In this document: positions 1 to 8,381 of the stretch, in pieces
How the letters are laid out: each line of letters opens with the position of its first letter
Numbering within the stretch: position 1 is the first letter of the stretch
Assembly (NCBI RefSeq): GCF_017315705.1
Contig: NZ_JAFLRF010000007.1
Coordinates: 188,178-252,177, forward strand
DNA from: Trinickia mobilis
Lineage (GTDB): Bacteria; Pseudomonadota; Gammaproteobacteria; Burkholderiales; Burkholderiaceae
Reading direction: 5' to 3'
DNA length: 64,000 nt
Program-made: the position numbers and the translations under genes
Notes under the pieces: generated by a model
Databases searched by the model: none
The model's input: the letters and a program-made list of their open reading frames with translations, nothing else
What the model was told of the DNA's origin: nothing

Positions 1-2
1 CC

Positions 3-47
3 ATGGCGACCACGCGCATCATCCTCAACCTTCCCGGACCGCTTTAA
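3..47 (+). CDS. Possible 3' end of an upstream plus-strand gene (partial)
   Basis: A short open frame enters from the left edge and stops at a TAA at 45-47. It could be the last 14 codons of a gene lying mostly outside the window. A T-rich palindrome about 110 bp downstream (158-190) would fit as its terminator. There is too little sequence to identify a product, and it may be chance. Confidence 0.2.
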   Translation: MATTRIILNLPGPL

Positions 48-91
48 TAGCGCCCCCAGACCTGCCGCTGCGCGTCAGGCCCCCGAGGGGG

Positions 92-122
92 CAATCCCCC
101 AAGGGGACTTCCTGCGGGGCGG
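92..122. repeat. Dispersed GC-rich repeat, copy 1
   Basis: Contains CCCCCAAGGGGACTTCC followed by TGCGGGGCG. The same string recurs at 57012-57037, in part at 57037-57104, and in reverse orientation inside purL at 60420-60445. A run of the type CCCCCGAGGGGG precedes it. It looks like a small dispersed element of the kind common between Burkholderia genes. No coding capacity is seen. Confidence 0.6.
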
Positions 123-157
123 AAAACTTGGGGCGGCCCGGCGGTTTCTTGAAAGAC

Positions 158-190
158 TAGGCGGGCGCGCCCGCCTATGAAGTTTTTTTT
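158..190 (+). terminator. 20-bp perfect palindrome followed by a T8 run
   Basis: Positions 158-177 form a perfect palindrome, TAGGCGGGCG paired with CGCCCGCCTA. After five bases comes a run of eight T (183-190). It could end transcription entering from the left before the yqhD promoter region. The gap before the T run is longer than usual and the palindrome has no loop, so a protein-binding site is an alternative. Confidence 0.4.
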
Positions 191-202
191 GCCGCAAAGG
201 CG

Positions 203-235
203 AGACGACCGGTCTAATCGTAGACGACCAGTCTA
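203..235. promoter_or_regulatory. Two tandem inverted-repeat operator-like sites upstream of yqhD
   Basis: Two near-identical 16-base units start at 203 and 222, 19 bp apart. Each has the form AGAC-N5-GTCT followed by AAT. The second extends to TAGAC-GACCA-GTCTA. Short inverted repeats built on TAGAC/GTCTA are typical targets of TetR-family repressors of the NemR type, which control aldehyde and quinone detoxification genes such as yqhD neighbours. The second site ends only 7 bases before the GGAGA ribosome-binding site, so binding would block transcription. The regulator is not in the window. Confidence 0.55.
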
Positions 236-254
236 ATTGATGGAGAAATACCTG

Positions 255-1412
255 ATGCAGAATTTCGACTACTACAACCCCACCCGCATCGTTTTCGGCC
301 AAGGAGCGATCGGCCAGCTGAACGACCTCGTGCCAGCTGCGGCGCGCGTGCTCGTGCTGTACGGCGGCACGAGCGCGAAGAAGAACGGCACGCTCGACGA
401 GGTCAAGGCGGCGCTCGGCGCGCGCGAGATCCGCGAGTTCGGCGGCATCGAGCCGAACCCGACATTCGAGACGCTGATGGAGGCCGTCGCCGTCGTGCGC
501 CGCGAGAAGCTCGACTTCCTGCTGGCGGTGGGCGGCGGCTCGGTGATCGACGGCACGAAGTTCATCGCCGCCGCGGTGCATTTCGAAGGCGACCCTTGGA
601 CGATCCTCGAAACGCACGGTGCGAACGTCACCGGCGCGTTGCCGCTCGGCGCCGTGCTGACGCTGCCCGCCACGGGCTCCGAAATGAACAATGGCGCGGT
701 GGTCACGAGACGGGCGACGCAAGCGAAGCTCGCGTTCCGCCACGAATCGGTGTTCCCGCAGTTTTCGGTCCTCGATCCGACCAAGACCTACACGCTGCCC
801 CCGCGGCAGATCGCCAACGGCGTGGTCGACGCCTTCACGCACATCGTCGAGCAATACCTGACCTATCCGGCGAACGGCCTCGCGCAGGACCGCTTTGCCG
901 AAGGGCTGCTGCAGACGCTGATCGACATCGGCCCGAAGGCGCTCGCGCATCCAGACGACTATGCCGTTCGCGCGAATTTGATGTGGGTTGCGACGCTTGC
1001 GCTGAACGGACTGATCGGCGCCGGTGTGCCGCAAGACTGGGCGACGCACATGATCGGTCACGAGCTGACCGCGCGCTACGACATCGATCACGCGCGCACG
1101 CTCGCGATCGTGCTGCCGTCGATGCTCCAGGTCCGGCGCGACAGCAAGCGCGCGAAGCTCTTGCAATACGCCGAGCGCGTTTGGCAGATCACGTCGGGCA
1201 ACGACGATGCACGCATCGACGAAGCGATTGGCCGCACGCGCGCCTTCTTCGAGAGCCTCGGCGTGAAGACGCGCCTGCCCGACTACAACGTCGGCGCGGA
1301 CGCGATCGACGCCCTCGTCGCGCAACTGGAGGTGCACGGCATGACGCAGCTCGGCGAGCGCGAGGACATCACGCTCGACGTCAGCCGGCGCGTGCTCGAA
1401 GCGAGCCTGTAA
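255..1412 (+). CDS. yqhD: NADPH-dependent aldehyde reductase, iron-type alcohol dehydrogenase YqhD
   Basis: Soluble 385-residue member of the group III metal-dependent alcohol dehydrogenases. It matches E. coli YqhD closely along its length as I recall that sequence: GGIEPNP, the coenzyme-binding LLAVGGGSVIDGTKF, LPATGSE, and the metal-ligand region VVDAFTHIVEQY followed by GHELTARYDIDHA. YqhD reduces short-chain and lipid-peroxidation aldehydes with NADPH. The ATG at 255 was chosen because GGAGA lies 9 bases upstream. An in-frame TTG/ATG at 237/240 would overlap the operator sites and has no ribosome-binding site. The tandem operators at 203-235 suggest repression by a TetR-type aldehyde sensor. 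Confidence 0.93.
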   Translation: MQNFDYYNPTRIVFGQGAIGQLNDLVPAAARVLVLYGGTSAKKNGTLDEVKAALGAREIREFGGIEPNPTFETLMEAVAVVRREKLDFLLAVGGGSVIDGTKFIAAAVHFEGDPWTILETHGANVTGALPLGAVLTLPATGSEMNNGAVVTRRATQAKLAFRHESVFPQFSVLDPTKTYTLPPRQIANGVVDAFTHIVEQYLTYPANGLAQDRFAEGLLQTLIDIGPKALAHPDDYAVRANLMWVATLALNGLIGAGVPQDWATHMIGHELTARYDIDHARTLAIVLPSMLQVRRDSKRAKLLQYAERVWQITSGNDDARIDEAIGRTRAFFESLGVKTRLPDYNVGADAIDALVAQLEVHGMTQLGEREDITLDVSRRVLEASL

Positions 1413-1428
1413 GTCGCGTCGAGCGGGC

Positions 1429-1542
1429 ATGTTGAACGGCCACCAGATCGCCGACGTGCTGACGTTCATTCGCGCGGGCCGGAACAACCAGGCGCCGGCC
1501 GTCGCCGCGGCCGACGCCGCGAAGCTGCGCAAGCTTCGCTAG
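1429..1542 (+). pseudogene. C-terminal remnant of a c-type cytochrome
   Basis: A 37-codon open frame reads LNGHQIADVLTFIRAG, then a short Asn/Ala/Pro stretch, ending KLRKLR. This resembles the last helix of class I cytochrome c subunits of membrane dehydrogenases (pattern LSDQQIADVLTFIRSSW). No CXXCH haem-binding motif or earlier part of such a gene precedes it; the preceding DNA is yqhD in another frame. It is best read as the leftover 3' end of a deleted cytochrome gene. It overlaps the 3' end of the convergent diguanylate cyclase gene by four bases. Confidence 0.5.
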
Positions 1543-3077
1543 GCGCGTAAGTCGAATGCGTCCCGGTCCGACGCTTGGCCGTTGCCGGCGCGTGCGCGCG
1601 CGCGCCACACCGGGCTCGCCTTGATGCGGCCGCATTCCTTGGCCTCATACATCGCAGCGTCGGCCTTGCGGACCAGATCGTCGGCCGTCTCGTTCGGTTC
1701 GAGCACCGCGACGCCGCAACTTGCCGTCATCCGATACGGCTCTTCGTGCAGCAGGACGGGCTCGCCCAACGCGCTGTCGAGTTGGCGGACGATCAGCGCC
1801 GCCGCGTCGCCCGCATTCGGCTCGGTCGTTTGCACCAGCACCAGGAACTCGTCGCCGCCGACGCGCCCGATCCGTCCGCACTCGCCGGCCGCGAAGCGCA
1901 GACACTCGGCGAGCGCGGCGAGCACGGCATCCCCCGCCTGATGCCCGTGCGTATCGTTGAGTTGCTTCAAGTTGTCGAGGTCGACGAAGATCACCGCGAC
2001 ATGTCCCGCTGCGTCAGGTGCGGCAACCGCTTGCTCCAGCAAATCCGAGATCCTGCCGCGATTGAGGAGGCCCGTGAGCCGGTCGACGCGCGAGAGCCGC
2101 TGCAATGCTTCGCGGCCCGCGAGCAGCTTGCGGATCAGCGACATGATCCACGCAGCAAAGCCGACCAGCATCACCGAGATGACGATCGCCATCGTCACGT
2201 AGACGCGCCGCATGCGGTAGTAGTCGTCGAGCGCATCGTCGACCGAGAGACCCGCGACAGCCAAGAGCCCATACCGGTCGATCGCACTGCCGGCGACGAT
2301 CCGCTCGACATGATCGAGCGGGTCGGCGAGCGTCGCATCGCGCTCGTGCAGCAAGGCGTCGTAGCCCGCAGGCAGCGATTGCCCCGCCGTGCTGTGTGCG
2401 TCTGCCGCGCGGCGCGAGAGCATGAAGCCATGACGCGACAGCACCGCGATCATGCCGTGCTCGCCCAGCGCGGTGCGGTTATAGAAACCGTCGGTGAGAT
2501 AGGCCGGGTCTTCGGATACGACGACGACGCCGTCGAAGCTGCCGTCCGGGTGGTTCAAGCGCCGCGTCGCCTGCACCGACCAGTGCTTCGAGATGCGCCC
2601 GATCACCGGCCGGCTGATGAAGAGCCCGACATCCGGATTGAACCGGTGCACGCGAAAGTGCTCGCGGTCGCTCAAATCGACATCGCCGGTCACGCGGCTC
2701 GTCGACATCGTGACGTGCCCATTGGGACCGACGAGCGTGACCTGCAATGCGGTGTCCGAGCTGATGAGGCCATGCGTCTCGTAGCTATGCAAGTCGAAGG
2801 TCCGCGACGCGTCGTGCGCTTTCTCGTAGCCGTACTTGACGAGCAACGCGATCTCATCGACGTCGTGAATCGTTTTCAACGTGTGCGTGCGCAACGAATC
2901 GGCGAGCGTGCGCGCGGCGAGGCGCGTGTCGCGCAACACCGCGGCCTTTTCGATTTCGAGGCGCAAGAGGATGGTGCCCCACATGACGCACAGGACGAGC
3001 CATGTCAGCACCGGGATCAGAAACAGCGCCCGGGGCTTCGGTTCGTCCCGCTCAAACCCTTGCAAGGCCGCGCGCAT
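1539..3077 (-). CDS. Membrane-bound diguanylate cyclase with periplasmic sensor (dCache-GGDEF)
   Basis: 512 residues: a transmembrane segment at about 17-38, a periplasmic dCache-like sensor of about 250 residues, a second transmembrane segment at about 291-315, and a GGDEF domain from about 330 to 490. The active-site motif GGDEF is intact at 407-411, and DLTGLLNR-like (VDRLTGLLNR) and FVDLDNLKQLND motifs are present. It should make cyclic-di-GMP from GTP in response to a ligand. The product-inhibition site (RxxD five residues before GGDEF) is absent: the matching stretch reads GECG. The gene stands alone and its ligand is unknown. Confidence 0.88.
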   Translation of the reverse strand: MRAALQGFERDEPKPRALFLIPVLTWLVLCVMWGTILLRLEIEKAAVLRDTRLAARTLADSLRTHTLKTIHDVDEIALLVKYGYEKAHDASRTFDLHSYETHGLISSDTALQVTLVGPNGHVTMSTSRVTGDVDLSDREHFRVHRFNPDVGLFISRPVIGRISKHWSVQATRRLNHPDGSFDGVVVVSEDPAYLTDGFYNRTALGEHGMIAVLSRHGFMLSRRAADAHSTAGQSLPAGYDALLHERDATLADPLDHVERIVAGSAIDRYGLLAVAGLSVDDALDDYYRMRRVYVTMAIVISVMLVGFAAWIMSLIRKLLAGREALQRLSRVDRLTGLLNRGRISDLLEQAVAAPDAAGHVAVIFVDLDNLKQLNDTHGHQAGDAVLAALAECLRFAAGECGRIGRVGGDEFLVLVQTTEPNAGDAAALIVRQLDSALGEPVLLHEEPYRMTASCGVAVLEPNETADDLVRKADAAMYEAKECGRIKASPVWRARARAGNGQASDRDAFDLRA

Positions 3078-3390
3078 GAGCTCCTCGTAATGACTTGTCT
3101 AGTTATCGAGTGTGGGCCTGTCGGGAAAACCCTGGTGCGTTGAAAAGAGCCGGGTTTTCCGTTCGATTCGATGCATTGGCGCTTCGCCACGCGCATTTGT
3201 TCGACGAATAGGGCGCTCGAACGCAGCTTTTGCCTACGTATTACCGCATTTTGACGAATTGGCCCGCTGCCGATCGTCATACGGTTGCGCACCGCGCCAT
3301 GTCGCGCGTCCGGGAGCGGCACTTTCCTTCCGTTGCGTTACGGCCGGTCTGCCACTACATTGCTTCTTCCAAACACAATCGGGAGACAGT

Positions 3391-4515
3391 ATGCGCCGCT
3401 ACCTTGCCACTGCTTTGGCCGCCGTGTCGGCCGCCGGCATGATCGAAACCGCCCACGCACAAGAGGTCGTGACGATCGGCCATTCGGCGCCGCTCACCGG
3501 CCCTCAGGCCGTGAACGGCAAGGACAACGAGAACGGCGCACGCCTCGCGATCGAAGACCTCAACAAAGCAGGCGTAACGGTCGCGGGCAAGAAGGTGACG
3601 TTCAAACTCGATTCCGAAGACGATCAAGCGGACCCGAAAGCCGGCGTGCAGGTTGCGCAAAAGCTCGTGGACAGCGGCGTGGTCGCCGTGATGGGCCCGT
3701 ACAACTCCGGCGTGGCGATTCCCGCGTCGCGCGTCTACAGCGGGGCCGGCGTGCCGATGCTGCCGGTCGCGTCGAACCCGACCTTGACCAAGCAAGGCTT
3801 CAAGAACATTTTCCGGATCGGCGCAAGTGACGTGCAATTAGGCGGAACCATGGCGACGTTCGCCGCGAGCACCCTGAAAGCGAAGACCGCCGCGATCGTC
3901 GACGATCGCACCGCGTACGGGCAGGGCGTGGCCGACGAGTTTGAGTCGGTCGCGAAGGCGCACGGCATCCGGATCGTCGATCGCGAGTACACGAACTCGC
4001 AGGCCACCGATTTCCTCGGCATCCTGACCAACATCAAGTCGAAGAACCCGGACGTGATTTTCTTCGGCGGCTATGCGGCGCAGGGCGCGCCGATGGCCAA
4101 GCAGATGGTCGAGCGCGGCTTGCGCGCCAAGCTGCTCGGCGGCGACGGCATCTGCTCGGCCGACATGGGCCATGTGGCAGGCGCGGCGGCGTCGATCGTC
4201 TACTGCGCGCAAGGCGGCGTGTCGCTCGACAAGACCGCGGCAGGCCGCGACTTCCTCAAGCGCTACAAGGACACGTACCACACCGACACGCAGGTCTATG
4301 CCGTCAACTACTACGACGGCGTGAAGATGCTCGCCGACGCGATGGTCAAGGCGGGCACGACGACCGACAAGGCCAAGCTGACCGCCCAGCTCGCGAAGGA
4401 GGACTACACGGGCGTCGCGGGCACGTACTCGTTCGACGAGTATGGCGACCTGAAGGGCGCGCCTACGACCGTCTACGTCATCAAGAATGGCTTGCCCGTG
4501 CCGTATGGTCAGTAA
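3391..4515 (+). CDS. Branched-chain amino acid ABC transporter substrate-binding protein (LivK type)
   Basis: 374 residues with a signal peptide cleaved after about residue 22 (TAHA-QE). The mature protein has the periplasmic binding fold of the LivJ/LivK family: VTIGHSAPLTGPQA near the start, VAVMGPYNSGVAIPAS, IFRIGASD and VYAVNYYDGVKMLADA. It would capture an amino acid in the periplasm for an ABC importer, but no permease or ATPase gene is nearby. The ATG at 3391 is preceded by GGGAGAC and a signal peptide follows directly, whereas the longer upstream frame has no such signal. It lies 48 bp ahead of a hydroxyproline dehydratase gene and is probably cotranscribed, so the ligand may be hydroxyproline or a related compound. 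Confidence 0.87.
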   Translation: MRRYLATALAAVSAAGMIETAHAQEVVTIGHSAPLTGPQAVNGKDNENGARLAIEDLNKAGVTVAGKKVTFKLDSEDDQADPKAGVQVAQKLVDSGVVAVMGPYNSGVAIPASRVYSGAGVPMLPVASNPTLTKQGFKNIFRIGASDVQLGGTMATFAASTLKAKTAAIVDDRTAYGQGVADEFESVAKAHGIRIVDREYTNSQATDFLGILTNIKSKNPDVIFFGGYAAQGAPMAKQMVERGLRAKLLGGDGICSADMGHVAGAAASIVYCAQGGVSLDKTAAGRDFLKRYKDTYHTDTQVYAVNYYDGVKMLADAMVKAGTTTDKAKLTAQLAKEDYTGVAGTYSFDEYGDLKGAPTTVYVIKNGLPVPYGQ

Positions 4516-4563
4516 CGGCGGATCAGCAACAGCGTTCAAGCGCCAAACTACCGAAATTCACTC

Positions 4564-5571
4564 ATGAAAATCACCCGATCCATTTCGACGGTAGAAGTCC
4601 ACACAGGCGGCGAAGCGTTCCGGATCGTGACGAGCGGCCTGCCGCGCATGCAAGGCGACACGATCGTCAAACGCCGCGCGTGGCTCAAGCAAAACGCCGA
4701 CGAGATCCGCCGCGCGCTGATGTTCGAACCGCGCGGCCACGCCGATATGTATGGCGGCTACCTGACCGAGCCGGTCAGCGAAACCGCCGACTTCGGCGTG
4801 ATCTTCGTTCACAACGAAGGCTATAGCGACCATTGCGGGCATGGCGTCATTGCACTTGCCACTGCCGCCGTCGAATTGGGTTGGGTGACGCGCACGAGCC
4901 CCGAGACGCGGGTCGGCATCGACGCGCCGTGCGGCTTTATCGAAGCGTTCGTCAGGTGGGACGGCGACCATGCGGGGCCGGTGCGCTTCGTCAACGTGCC
5001 GTCGTTTATCTGGAAGCAGGACGTGTCGGTCGACACGCCGTCGTTCGGCAAGGTCACGGGCGACATTGCCTACGGCGGCGCGTTTTACTTCTATGCCGAT
5101 GGCGCCCCGCATGGGCTCGAAGTGCGCGAGTCCGACGTCGAGCGCCTCATCCGGTTCGGCGCGGAGGTCAAGGACGCGGCCAACCACGCGTTCCCGGTCG
5201 TGCATCCGGAGATCCCCGAGATCAACCATATCTACGGCACGATCATCGCGAACGAACCGCGTCACGCGGGATCGACGCAGGCGAACTGCTGCGTGTTCGC
5301 CGATCGCGAAGTCGATCGGTCGCCGACCGGCTCGGGGACCGGCGGCCGCGTCGCGCAGCTTTATTTGCGAGGCCGGATGTCGAAGGACGACACGCTCGTC
5401 AACGAATCGATCGTCGGGACGATCTTCAAGGGACGCGTGCTGCGCGAAACGACCGTGGGCGGCATCAAGGCGGTGATTCCGGAAGTGGAGGGCAGCGCCT
5501 ACGTGTGCGGTTTCGCGAACTGGATCGTCGACGAGCGCGACCCGCTCACGTATGGGTTTCTTGTGAGGTGA
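4564..5571 (+). CDS. Probable trans-3-hydroxy-L-proline dehydratase (proline racemase family)
   Basis: 335 residues of the proline racemase / hydroxyproline epimerase superfamily. The N-terminal motif VEVHTGGE and the first catalytic motif SDHCGHG (Cys91) are present. In racemases and epimerases the second motif is SPCGTGT; here it reads SPTGSGT, with Thr255 in place of the second cysteine. The Cys/Thr pair is the known signature of trans-3-hydroxy-L-proline dehydratases, which make delta-1-pyrroline-2-carboxylate, while Cys/Cys enzymes epimerise. The enzyme is cytoplasmic. The binding protein directly upstream suggests an uptake-plus-breakdown pair. Substrate assignment rests on the motif alone. 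Confidence 0.82.
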   Translation: MKITRSISTVEVHTGGEAFRIVTSGLPRMQGDTIVKRRAWLKQNADEIRRALMFEPRGHADMYGGYLTEPVSETADFGVIFVHNEGYSDHCGHGVIALATAAVELGWVTRTSPETRVGIDAPCGFIEAFVRWDGDHAGPVRFVNVPSFIWKQDVSVDTPSFGKVTGDIAYGGAFYFYADGAPHGLEVRESDVERLIRFGAEVKDAANHAFPVVHPEIPEINHIYGTIIANEPRHAGSTQANCCVFADREVDRSPTGSGTGGRVAQLYLRGRMSKDDTLVNESIVGTIFKGRVLRETTVGGIKAVIPEVEGSAYVCGFANWIVDERDPLTYGFLVR

Positions 5572-5866
5572 GCGTTCGAATCGCGGGCCAGAGCGCGTGC
5601 CTTTTCGCCGATCTCACTCCCACCTAGCGCCCCGCTCGACGCTAACCTTGCACGGCTGGCAGCAAATCGACGCGGAAAAGGGCGAATTGCTCAAACACAC
5701 CGTGCGAACGCAGACGCGCGTATTGCCGGAAATATGGAGCGCGGAGGGCAGGGTTGTCTGAAAAAGTTGGATATTGGACATTGGAGACAGCCGCGCATCC
5801 TCCTATTCTCCGTCCTGTGCAGACCGACATCGGGTCGGCGCCTCAACAGGAAAACGGAGAATCATC

Positions 5867-6676
5867 ATGAGCAACCCCCAACACAAAGGTACCGCGCTGA
5901 TTACGGGCGCGTCTTCCGGCATCGGCGCCGTCTACGCGGACCGGCTCGCCCGGCGCGGCTATGACTTGATCCTCGTCGCGCGCAACCGCGAGCGGCTCGA
6001 TCAACTGGCAAATCGTCTGACGACGGCGAGCGGCCGTTCCATCGAAGTCGTCGCAGCCGATCTCGGCCACAAGGCGGACGTGCGTCGCGTCGAAGACATC
6101 CTGCGCACCGATTCGAGCATTACGATGCTGGTGAACAACGCGGGCTTCGGCGGAGCGGGCCCGCTCTTGGTGTCCGATCCGGACAAGATGGAAGCGATGA
6201 TCGAGTTGAACGTCACGGCGCTCACGCGGCTCACGTATGCGATCGCACCGAAGTTCGTCGAGCGCGGCAGCGGGACGATCGTCAATATTGCGTCGATTGT
6301 CGCGGTGGCGCCGGAGCTCCTGAATGGCGTCTATGGCGGCACCAAGGCGTTCGTGCTCGCCTTCAGCCAGTCCCTGCGCCATGAACTCGCGGACAAAGGC
6401 GTGCGCATCCAGGCTGTGCTGCCGGGCGCGACGCGCACGGAGTTTTGGGGCATCGCGGGTCAGCCGGTCGAGAATCTGCCCGAAAGCATCGTGATGAGCG
6501 CCGAAGATCTCGTCGATGCGGCGCTCGCCGGGCTCGATCAGGGCGAGCTCGCGACGGTTCCGTCGCTGCCCGATGCGGCCGATTGGAACGCGTTCGAGTC
6601 GGCTCGCGCGGCGCTCGGACCGAACCTGTCGCGTAGCGAGCCGGCCCCGCGATACGGGGTACCCGCGGCGCGATAG
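5867..6676 (+). CDS. Short-chain dehydrogenase/reductase (SDR family)
   Basis: 269-residue classical SDR with a Rossmann fold. The nucleotide-binding TGASSGIG is at 13-20, NNAG at 90-93, the catalytic Ser at 143 and YxxxK as Tyr156/Lys160. The N-terminal pattern and VARNRERL after strand two suggest NADP preference. ATG at 5867 follows AACGGAGA; the frame extends upstream but without a ribosome-binding site. The substrate cannot be told from sequence, and neighbours give no pathway. Confidence 0.85.
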   Translation: MSNPQHKGTALITGASSGIGAVYADRLARRGYDLILVARNRERLDQLANRLTTASGRSIEVVAADLGHKADVRRVEDILRTDSSITMLVNNAGFGGAGPLLVSDPDKMEAMIELNVTALTRLTYAIAPKFVERGSGTIVNIASIVAVAPELLNGVYGGTKAFVLAFSQSLRHELADKGVRIQAVLPGATRTEFWGIAGQPVENLPESIVMSAEDLVDAALAGLDQGELATVPSLPDAADWNAFESARAALGPNLSRSEPAPRYGVPAAR

Positions 6677-6950
6677 CGCGGCGGATGCGATCTCTTCGGA
6701 TCGCCCGATGCGGCCACGCAGCGTCATCTGAATCCGGAGGAGCGGCTATCGCATCAGCTTTGCGAATGACGGGCCGCGTCTTCGATCACGGGGGCCACTT
6801 GCCGCTTCAATGCTCGCTGAAATGGTGAATCAGGACGATAGCGCATCCTTTTTGCTTAACGTAGGTGTTTGCTGCAAAGAACGTTATGCAAGCGGGAGAT
6901 AGGCCGGCCACTTGAGCGTGGCTGTCCGGTCGACCAGCGGGGGAGGCGAG

Positions 6951-7979
6951 ATGCGCGCATTGAATGATAAGGTACGTGCTGCAATTTCTGCCGTGCTGGT
7001 TGCACTGCTTACCGCATGCGGCGGGCATGGGAGCGGGACAAGCAGTGGCAGCGGCAGCGGCGCGGCCACCCCGGCGGGCGGCGTCAATCTGCAAATCGTC
7101 TCGTTCGGTGACAGCTTGTCGGACGTGGGGACCTATGCGCCGATCGCGAGCGCGGTAGGCGGGGGGCGTTTCACGACCAATCCAGGACAAGTGTGGACTC
7201 AGAATGTCGCGCAATACTACGGCGATACGCTAAGCGCGGCGTTTACGATCGACATCACCCATAAATTGAGTGCGCAAAGCGGTCTTGGCTATGCGGAGGG
7301 CGGCTCCACGGTCGCGACGCCGGCAAATCTGTACGACTTTCTAACCGACGTGATCGGCAACGTCGAAATGCCCGTCAATCAGCAAGTTTCGAGCTATTTG
7401 GCCGCTCACGGGAGCTTCAATTCAAATCAACTGGTGCTGGTCTGGGCTGGCTCGAACGACGTGCTTCGCGCGGGGGCGCTGCCGGCCGCGGCGCAGACCG
7501 TGCAGACGGCGGCAACGACTCTGGCTCAAGTTATCGGACAAATCGTCCAGAGCGGCGCCACGCATGTCGTCGTGGTCAATGTTCCGAATATCGGGTTATC
7601 GCCCAAAGGTATCGCCTCGCCCGACGGCGGGGCAACGCTGACCCAGGTATCGCAAATGTTCAACGACAGCTTGAACGCTTCCTTGCAGGCCAATGGCCTG
7701 CAAGGCAAGGTCATCCAGATCGATTCTTACACTTGGGTGAATCAGATCATCGCGAATTTTCAGGCCAATGGTTTCGCCGTGTCCAACACCGGCCAAGCCT
7801 GCGACCCCGCGAAAACACCTGATGACACGTCATTGTTTTGCTCGCCGACTACCTACGTGACGGCCAATGCCGATCAGACGTACATGTTCGCCGACGACCT
7901 TCATCCGACGACCCGTTTGCACACGCTGTTCGCGCAGTTCGTGGAACAGCAGATCGCCAGGAGCGGTCTCGGTCACTGA
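6951..7979 (+). CDS. GDSL/SGNH-family esterase, predicted lipoprotein
   Basis: 342 residues. The N-terminus is a lipoprotein signal with the lipidated Cys at 23 (ALLTAC), followed by a flexible Gly/Ser linker, so the enzyme is probably anchored on the outer side of a membrane. The SGNH blocks are all seen: SFGDSLSD (nucleophile Ser55), a conserved Gly region, AGSNDV, and the C-terminal DDLH carrying the catalytic Asp315/His318. It should hydrolyse esters of lipids, acyl chains or polysaccharide acetyl groups; the substrate is unknown. ATG at 6951 follows GGGAGGCGAG, and an in-frame upstream start at 6912 would spoil the signal. Confidence 0.85.
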   Translation: MRALNDKVRAAISAVLVALLTACGGHGSGTSSGSGSGAATPAGGVNLQIVSFGDSLSDVGTYAPIASAVGGGRFTTNPGQVWTQNVAQYYGDTLSAAFTIDITHKLSAQSGLGYAEGGSTVATPANLYDFLTDVIGNVEMPVNQQVSSYLAAHGSFNSNQLVLVWAGSNDVLRAGALPAAAQTVQTAATTLAQVIGQIVQSGATHVVVVNVPNIGLSPKGIASPDGGATLTQVSQMFNDSLNASLQANGLQGKVIQIDSYTWVNQIIANFQANGFAVSNTGQACDPAKTPDDTSLFCSPTTYVTANADQTYMFADDLHPTTRLHTLFAQFVEQQIARSGLGH

Positions 7980-8381
7980 GGTCCGGGGCTGGGCGCATGA
8001 GCGGCTCTTGCAATCGCGCAGCGAACCGCCAGCTCGGGAATCGGACATTTCTAATGAGCCAAAACCAGACATTACTAAAAAGCTGTAACACAAAAAATGT
8101 CGATAATTTATCTTATGTTAAATTTAAAATACCTCGAACACGAGGTCCAGACAACCGCCCCGGTGCCCGGCGACCACACGCAAACGATGTCCGCCGCTCG
8201 CGACGCGACCGCATTCCCCGGCAAATGACGCCAGCCCGCGTTTTAGAGGGTCCACCCGTGCGAACCCGAGTCTGTGCGGGAGACCCTCCTGTGCTTGCTA
8301 AAGGCGTGTTATTGTCAAAGCGAAGGACCACGGGTTCGCCTAACGGCACCCCGAACGCAAGTTACATTCGCGAGCGTCGCC
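7980..8381. other. 402-bp intergenic stretch with an AT-rich core
   Basis: No gene was recognised. A markedly AT-rich tract at about 8056-8137 stands out from the GC-rich surroundings and could be the promoter region of the following small gene, an H-NS-like binding site or transferred DNA. No clear hairpin terminator for the GDSL gene was found. Confidence 0.4.

Noticed and set aside
5642-5830. 62-codon minus-strand frame upstream of the SDR gene
   Set aside because: No ribosome-binding site, no recognisable family, and it overlaps the likely SDR promoter region.
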